Shown here: one piece after another, positions 19,322 to 23,109 of the stretch
How positions within the stretch are numbered: the first letter of the stretch is position 1
How the letters are laid out: each line of letters starts with the position of its first letter
DNA from: Apostichopus californicus
Taxonomy: Eukaryota; Echinodermata; Holothuroidea; Aspidochirotida; Stichopodidae
Length of the DNA: 23,109 bases
Direction of reading: 5' to 3'
NCBI GenBank assembly: GCA_020650975.1
Contig: JAIPMN010000164.1
Location: 1 to 23,109, forward strand
The notes under the pieces: model-generated
The model's input: only the letters and a program-made list of their open reading frames with translations
Databases searched by the model: none
Told to the model about the DNA's origin: nothing
Translations under genes and position numbers: made by a program

Positions 19322-20259
19322 GTTTAACGGTGTGGTCTCCTAGTACATTGTGGTAATTACTTTTCTTCAAAAGTGCATGTGCATCCATGTGCACATGAAA
19401 TTTGAAATATCTTTCACTAATACATCAAATATTGTATTAATGTAAATTTGAGTTTTCACAAACTTTAATATAATTTTTTTTAAATTTACACTGTTATTTT
19501 CATCCTCCTGGGTTTCAAGCTATTTGGCAATTGCGAGGACTATTCATGAAATCGAAAAGATGAACAAAACATGATTAAACTATGGAATTATTTCATGAAA
19601 GGAAATTGGGTCTTTTGTAAACCCCTAATCTAAATTTGAAATCAAGCCTTTGGCAGTCCCTATTTGGTGAATTATGTACAATGACGTAAGTCCAACACAG
19701 AAAATATTTTACCCACAAATTTATAGTAATATTTTCAATTTATAATTTGCAAACCACTGAAGTGTATTCCTAATTGTAGAGTAGTTCTCAAAGATTTGAC
19801 CTATTATGGTGAGCTATTAAGTAAGAGATTATGTATTCCTGTAAAACCTTTCTTTCCTCTAATAGCCATGTATGGTACCACCAGGGCGTGAAAATACTAT
19901 GCAAGAGGTAGCTTTAATTACGTGCTAAATATGTGTTCATTATTTAGTAACATTGTAAACAACCTTTGGCAAATAGCCATACAAGCTTCATCCGCTGATA
20001 TCCACACTTTTCATGCAACATTTACTGCTCTCCAAACAATTTGGATCATTTGTGTACCAATGTTCATTTACACTGCCCAACATCATTCCCCCTCCCCTCA
20101 AGAAAATTGCCATTTGTTAGTCCTGTTATCTGTGTTTGCTTGCCTAACCAAAAAAGTTATACTGAACTTAAATACCAAAATTTGCTTCACTTTTATAAAC
20201 ACTGCGAAACGTCTCATTCTCATGCAACAAACCGATCGTAGGACAAAAAGATAGCGCCG
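19322..20259. other. Unique AT-rich interval
   Basis: The open frame 19922-20254 (110 codons, plus) begins with hydrophobic segments but has no recognisable domain, overlaps another frame, and its composition follows the AT bias. A 6-bp inverted repeat TCCAAA/TTTGGA lies at 20031-20045. No other feature is seen. Confidence 0.5.
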
Positions 20260-20835
20260 TAACATTCAAGAGTAGCGTATCCATGTTTCCATACTTCCTT
20301 TCGAAAAAGTTACAGGTTTAACTAGGCCTAAGCTACCTTACTCTCGCCCAGACTGATCGCTATCGTTTGCACACCTCAACCTTACTTTTACCGTCAATGA
20401 TAGCAAAACGCTCAATTCGCATTTATTGCCATGTACATGTCAGCTCGAGACACTTCATTATTCATACATTTGCTAATTATTTGTGGCCATTTTAAGCTAC
20501 GGGATTGCCGTAAAAAGCCGCACAATTAAGTACTGACCACTACAAACACAAACTGAATCAAACACTGCCTGAAAAACCATCGCTTGTGTTTTATGCGCGT
20601 TATTGTTTGCGACATTATACATATTACAATTCGGAAACTAAAAATGACCACAACATAGCGATAGCAATACTCACTCAGTCCTCAGCGTTAATTATTCCTG
20701 CATAACTGGAAGGCGCATACAAGAAATATCCTCAAAATCTCCTTACTTTACGAGCTCCAAAATTCGATCCTTTCTGAAGAAATACTACTGCTGAGCAAAC
20801 TCCGTTGTAACATGTAGAGTGTATGAGTATCTCAC

Positions 20836-20880
20836 CAAGAGTTGTTTCCGTACCTCGATCATGCACAATGCCGCCGTGTC
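20836..20880 (-). other. Possible minus-strand 5' exon ending at a GTGAG donor
   Basis: On the minus strand a CTCATTTCAG acceptor-like sequence (also compatible with a TCATTTC initiator) precedes 45 bases that end CTCTTG|GTGAGAT, a good splice donor. One frame is DTAALCMIEVRKQLL, whose internal ATG (20862-20860) would give MIEVRKQLL in phase 0; another frame gives HGGIVHDRGTETTL. The ATG has a weak context (T at -3). A TTAAATAAA word lies about 40 bases upstream of the initiator-like site. The exon is CpG-rich like its surroundings. Downstream exons would lie to the left, perhaps outside the window. The product is not recognised. Confidence 0.2.
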
Positions 20881-22093
20881 CTGAAATGAGGTCAATGTTG
20901 CTGGGAATTGGGTTTTGAGGTTTATTTAAGTGACAACGATTGTGACCAGATTAAAAATAATTACTATAAGTGTTATATTTTTTGTTCAATAGAAAATAAT
21001 TTCTGTATATGTTGTTCTCAAATGAAATATAATTATATCTAATAATATTTTAGAGGATATTTTAAGTGGAAGTTAATATTTTTAAACCTAAAATATTGAG
21101 CCAAAGTGTTGTATTTCATAATTCGATGGGAGAGGCTTTTGTTCAACAAAAAGTGTGGTTTGTTTTCATTGGACTATTCCATGTTGTGTAGGGAAAGATC
21201 ACAAAAAGGACTACGACAGGATTACGAAGAATTATGTAGGGAATTACGACATCCTTTGCGCGGCATTAAACGATCGTAAAGAGATTTGGTGCTTCTCGTA
21301 ACGAGCAAATTATCACCGTATTAAAACAACTTAAAATACACATGTGGATATAGGCTTTTAGTTTAAATAAAGTTCACTTATTTTGATGTATCTTGGCGTA
21401 TTATCACCTCTGTCAGACAATAAATCAATCCAATTGATTAGCAGAGTTAGGTAAAAGAATATCTAGGTCGGGGTGCAATTGCGCATGCTGCCTCTGTAGG
21501 GAAATTTATATCTATGAGAATAAATAGGTCAGAGAGTTGCGTTTTGTGTTATTTTAAGTAGGAGTAATTTCGTTTCTCTCGTAAAAAGTGTGAATATTAT
21601 TTATATCCCGTGTTTCGTTGGATTGATCGAGATATGCGAGGGAGTTGCGAAGCAGGAATGAGGTGCCTCGTAGGACTGCTGACTTCAAACGTGGTCGCGA
21701 CCTGCTTGGAAGATGCAAAAGATACACAGTTTAACTAATACTGACAGTAGATTCGGAGATAAACGCTAATAGCCTACAATATGATTTTATTGATTTATTT
21801 AATTAGGTATATGTTTGGAATCACTTGCTGAGGTCAAATACAAGTTGTAGTAAAGTACAGGTTATAGAAATAATAAACTAGCGGATATTTATTGCAATCC
21901 GTTTATATACAACCTCAAGAAAATTGACTCATCTCAGGGCAAAGCTCCATTGCACATTACATCCCTCCACTTGAAGCATAATTATTTCAATGCAAACGCA
22001 CTGTGACCGATATAAAGAAAGAATCGTCGCTTTGTTGAAAGTGTGAGTTCGCTGAAGCGCCGTGAAGAAATAACCATTATGGCGTACGGGCGT

Positions 22094-22102
22094 TATAAAT
22101 AG
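22094..22102 (+). promoter_or_regulatory. Consensus TATA box
   Basis: TATAAATAG matches the animal TATA consensus and is flanked by GC-rich sequence (TACGGGCGT before, TGGGGGCGCGC after) in an otherwise AT-rich window, the classic setting of a core promoter. Just upstream is CCATTATGGCG, which contains an ATGGCG word resembling YY1-type sites. The start site would be near 22124. A CTTG|GTAAAT donor-like site follows at about 22123. No downstream gene is recognised before the window ends. Confidence 0.4.
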
Positions 22103-22130
22103 TGGGGGCGCGCTACAACTTGGTAAATAA

Positions 22131-23042
22131 TGTTTCTGTCCGGATACAATCACTGACCGATGGCAATGAGATATTAAAAATCTTAGTTGATAGTGTCATA
22201 TCAATTTCAATATTCTTTTTCTTCTTTTTTTCACTCCAGTGTATCAGGTTCCATATTGAGGCCAGCCCTGTGACAGAAAAATATCTTCTATCTTTTCGGC
22301 TTTTGACTTGTGGGCCCACTTTGTATTTTACTTGTGTGCATATAATGAGGACTGAATCTGTGGTTTATGTTCAACAAACAGTTCTTTTAAGAGAGAGGGA
22401 ACATGAATATATTACCTACAATTTAATATCAAGGGGTCATGTTTTTGGGACAGGCGGGACGTGGGTGGGCACTGGGTTGACTAGGGGTAGATCAGCAGTA
22501 TGCTAACCAGGATCAAACTTTAACATGTATTTTTAGTTTTTGTATGGAACAAACTTTGACTTCCGAATTCTTTTTGGCACTAGATGACATTAGGATCAAT
22601 TCCAATGTTGCAATTACAATTGGAAACATGCTGTAACGTTGTTTTTAACTTGAAACAAAATGACTGTGATTTCATAACAACATTTCTTCCTTTTTCTACT
22701 TTTTAAAATTTTGCATCCATACTTTTCACTTTAAATTTGGCTCCATCCGAAAATTCAACAAAGTGCAGACTATCAGTTACTCTTTGCAGCGGAAGAAAAG
22801 ATTGTAGAAATTAAATATTAAAAAAGTTTAAAAATTTATAGTATTTAACCAAATGAAAGTGTTTCTCGGTTTTTTTTTTCAGAGCTTCCGTAGTATGATG
22901 TTTGTCTATTCGGTACGTGAATTTTGGTTCTAACCTCGCACATTCGCCAAGGTTTTGATGTATCACAAAGCCTATGTGAGTACTTCACAACAATAAGGTG
23001 CTACGAAAACATATGCAATCCGAACTTTTGTGTTCCTCTTTG

Positions 23043-23043
<1 letters not shown>
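22131..23043. other. Unique interval, no gene recognised
   Basis: The open frames 22102-22506 (plus) and 22113-22319 (minus) overlap and contain low-complexity phenylalanine or lysine runs from a T-rich stretch at 22215-22231. A G-quadruplex candidate lies at 22447-22476. T runs near 22691 and 22870 are followed by nothing recognisable. Confidence 0.5.
22447..22476 (+). other. G-quadruplex candidate (plus strand)
   Basis: Five GGG runs are separated by ACAGGC, ACGT, T and CACT, all within the 1-7 base loop rule. It lies about 320 bp downstream of the predicted start site from the TATA box at 22094, on the non-template strand if that promoter is real. Confidence 0.6.

Positions 23044-23109
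<66 letters not shown>
23044..23109 (+). other. 66-base homopolymer G at the window edge
   Basis: The window ends in 66 consecutive G preceded by TTTGC. No natural feature recognised here explains it. Uninterrupted G of this length at the end of a sequence is typical of a dark-cycle sequencing or contig-edge artefact, though a real poly-G tract that stopped assembly is possible. Confidence 0.8.

Larger units (their letters stand above)
20260..22130. promoter_or_regulatory. CpG-richer block, candidate promoter zone
   Basis: CpG dinucleotides, rare across the first 20 kb, become frequent here, especially at 20260-20420, 21600-21720 and 22000-22120 (about nine to twelve per 100 bp in the last two). 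In invertebrates with gene-body methylation, CpG-rich islands in CpG-poor surroundings often mark promoters and first exons. The block contains a TATA box (plus strand, 22094), a possible minus-strand first exon (20836-20880), and two small plus-strand frames: 21181-21279 (32 codons, basic) and 21658-21738 (26 codons, starting MRCLVGLLTSN). None is confirmed, and AT-rich segments interrupt the block. Confidence 0.4.

Noticed and set aside
19922..20254. 110-codon frame
   Set aside because: No recognisable domain, overlap with another frame, and AT-biased composition; the length is possible by chance in 23 kb.
21181..21279. 32-codon basic small frame (MLCRERSQKG start)
   Set aside because: Frames of this size are common by chance; the repeated LCRE words come from a short internal duplication, and there is no other support.
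22102..22506. 134-codon frame just after the TATA box
   Set aside because: It starts at a non-ATG codon, crosses a T-run that gives a poly-phenylalanine stretch, and shows no known domain.

Overview
This window looks like non-coding nuclear DNA from a metazoan. It is AT-rich and has no long conserved reading frame in 23 kb. It carries five unrelated minisatellites, many homopolymer and pyrimidine tracts, a tRNA-derived SINE and short inverted-repeat elements. I found no bacterial operon, rRNA, functional tRNA or CRISPR array. The compact, short-interspersed-repeat-rich style suggests a marine invertebrate, perhaps an echinoderm. That is a low-confidence impression and rests on no recognised gene.

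Layout, left to right. A pyrimidine tract at 322-381 precedes a 1.1-kb array of about 29 copies of a 38-bp unit (544-1650) with dimeric structure. AT-rich unique DNA follows to about 3.98 kb. A second, unrelated 38-bp array of 12 copies lies at 3990-4452, then a 19-bp duplication and a 63-bp inverted repeat matching at 62 of 63 positions around a 100-bp loop (4587-4812). Three DR1-type nuclear-receptor motifs lie at 3851, 5183 and 5648. From 5.7 to 11.4 kb the DNA is mostly unique, with G-quadruplex candidates (9185-9229, 9596-9617) and a long T/C tract (9997-10120). A P3 homeodomain palindrome and a perfect DR4 lie close together at 11.82-11.89 kb. Between 11.4 and 15.8 kb are five diverged copies, in one orientation, of a 170-190-bp element with terminal inverted repeats, plus a 27-bp minisatellite (13505-13949) that is open in several frames only because its unit is a multiple of three. 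Further right are a 48-bp array (16617-17013), a 35-bp dimeric array (18005-18124) and a minus-strand tRNA-derived SINE (19041-19321).

From about 20.26 to 22.13 kb CpG dinucleotides become clearly more frequent, with a consensus TATA box (22094, plus strand) and a possible short 5' exon on the minus strand (20836-20880) ending at a GTGAG donor. The simplest reading is a promoter zone at the right. Most of the window would then be intron or intergenic DNA to its left, possibly one long first intron of a minus-strand gene. The window ends in 66 consecutive G, probably a contig edge or sequencing artefact.

No protein product could be identified. The new-looking items are the five-copy inverted-repeat element family, the strict dimer order in the first array, the near-perfect fold-back, and the TTAAAGRRRCA motif found five times.
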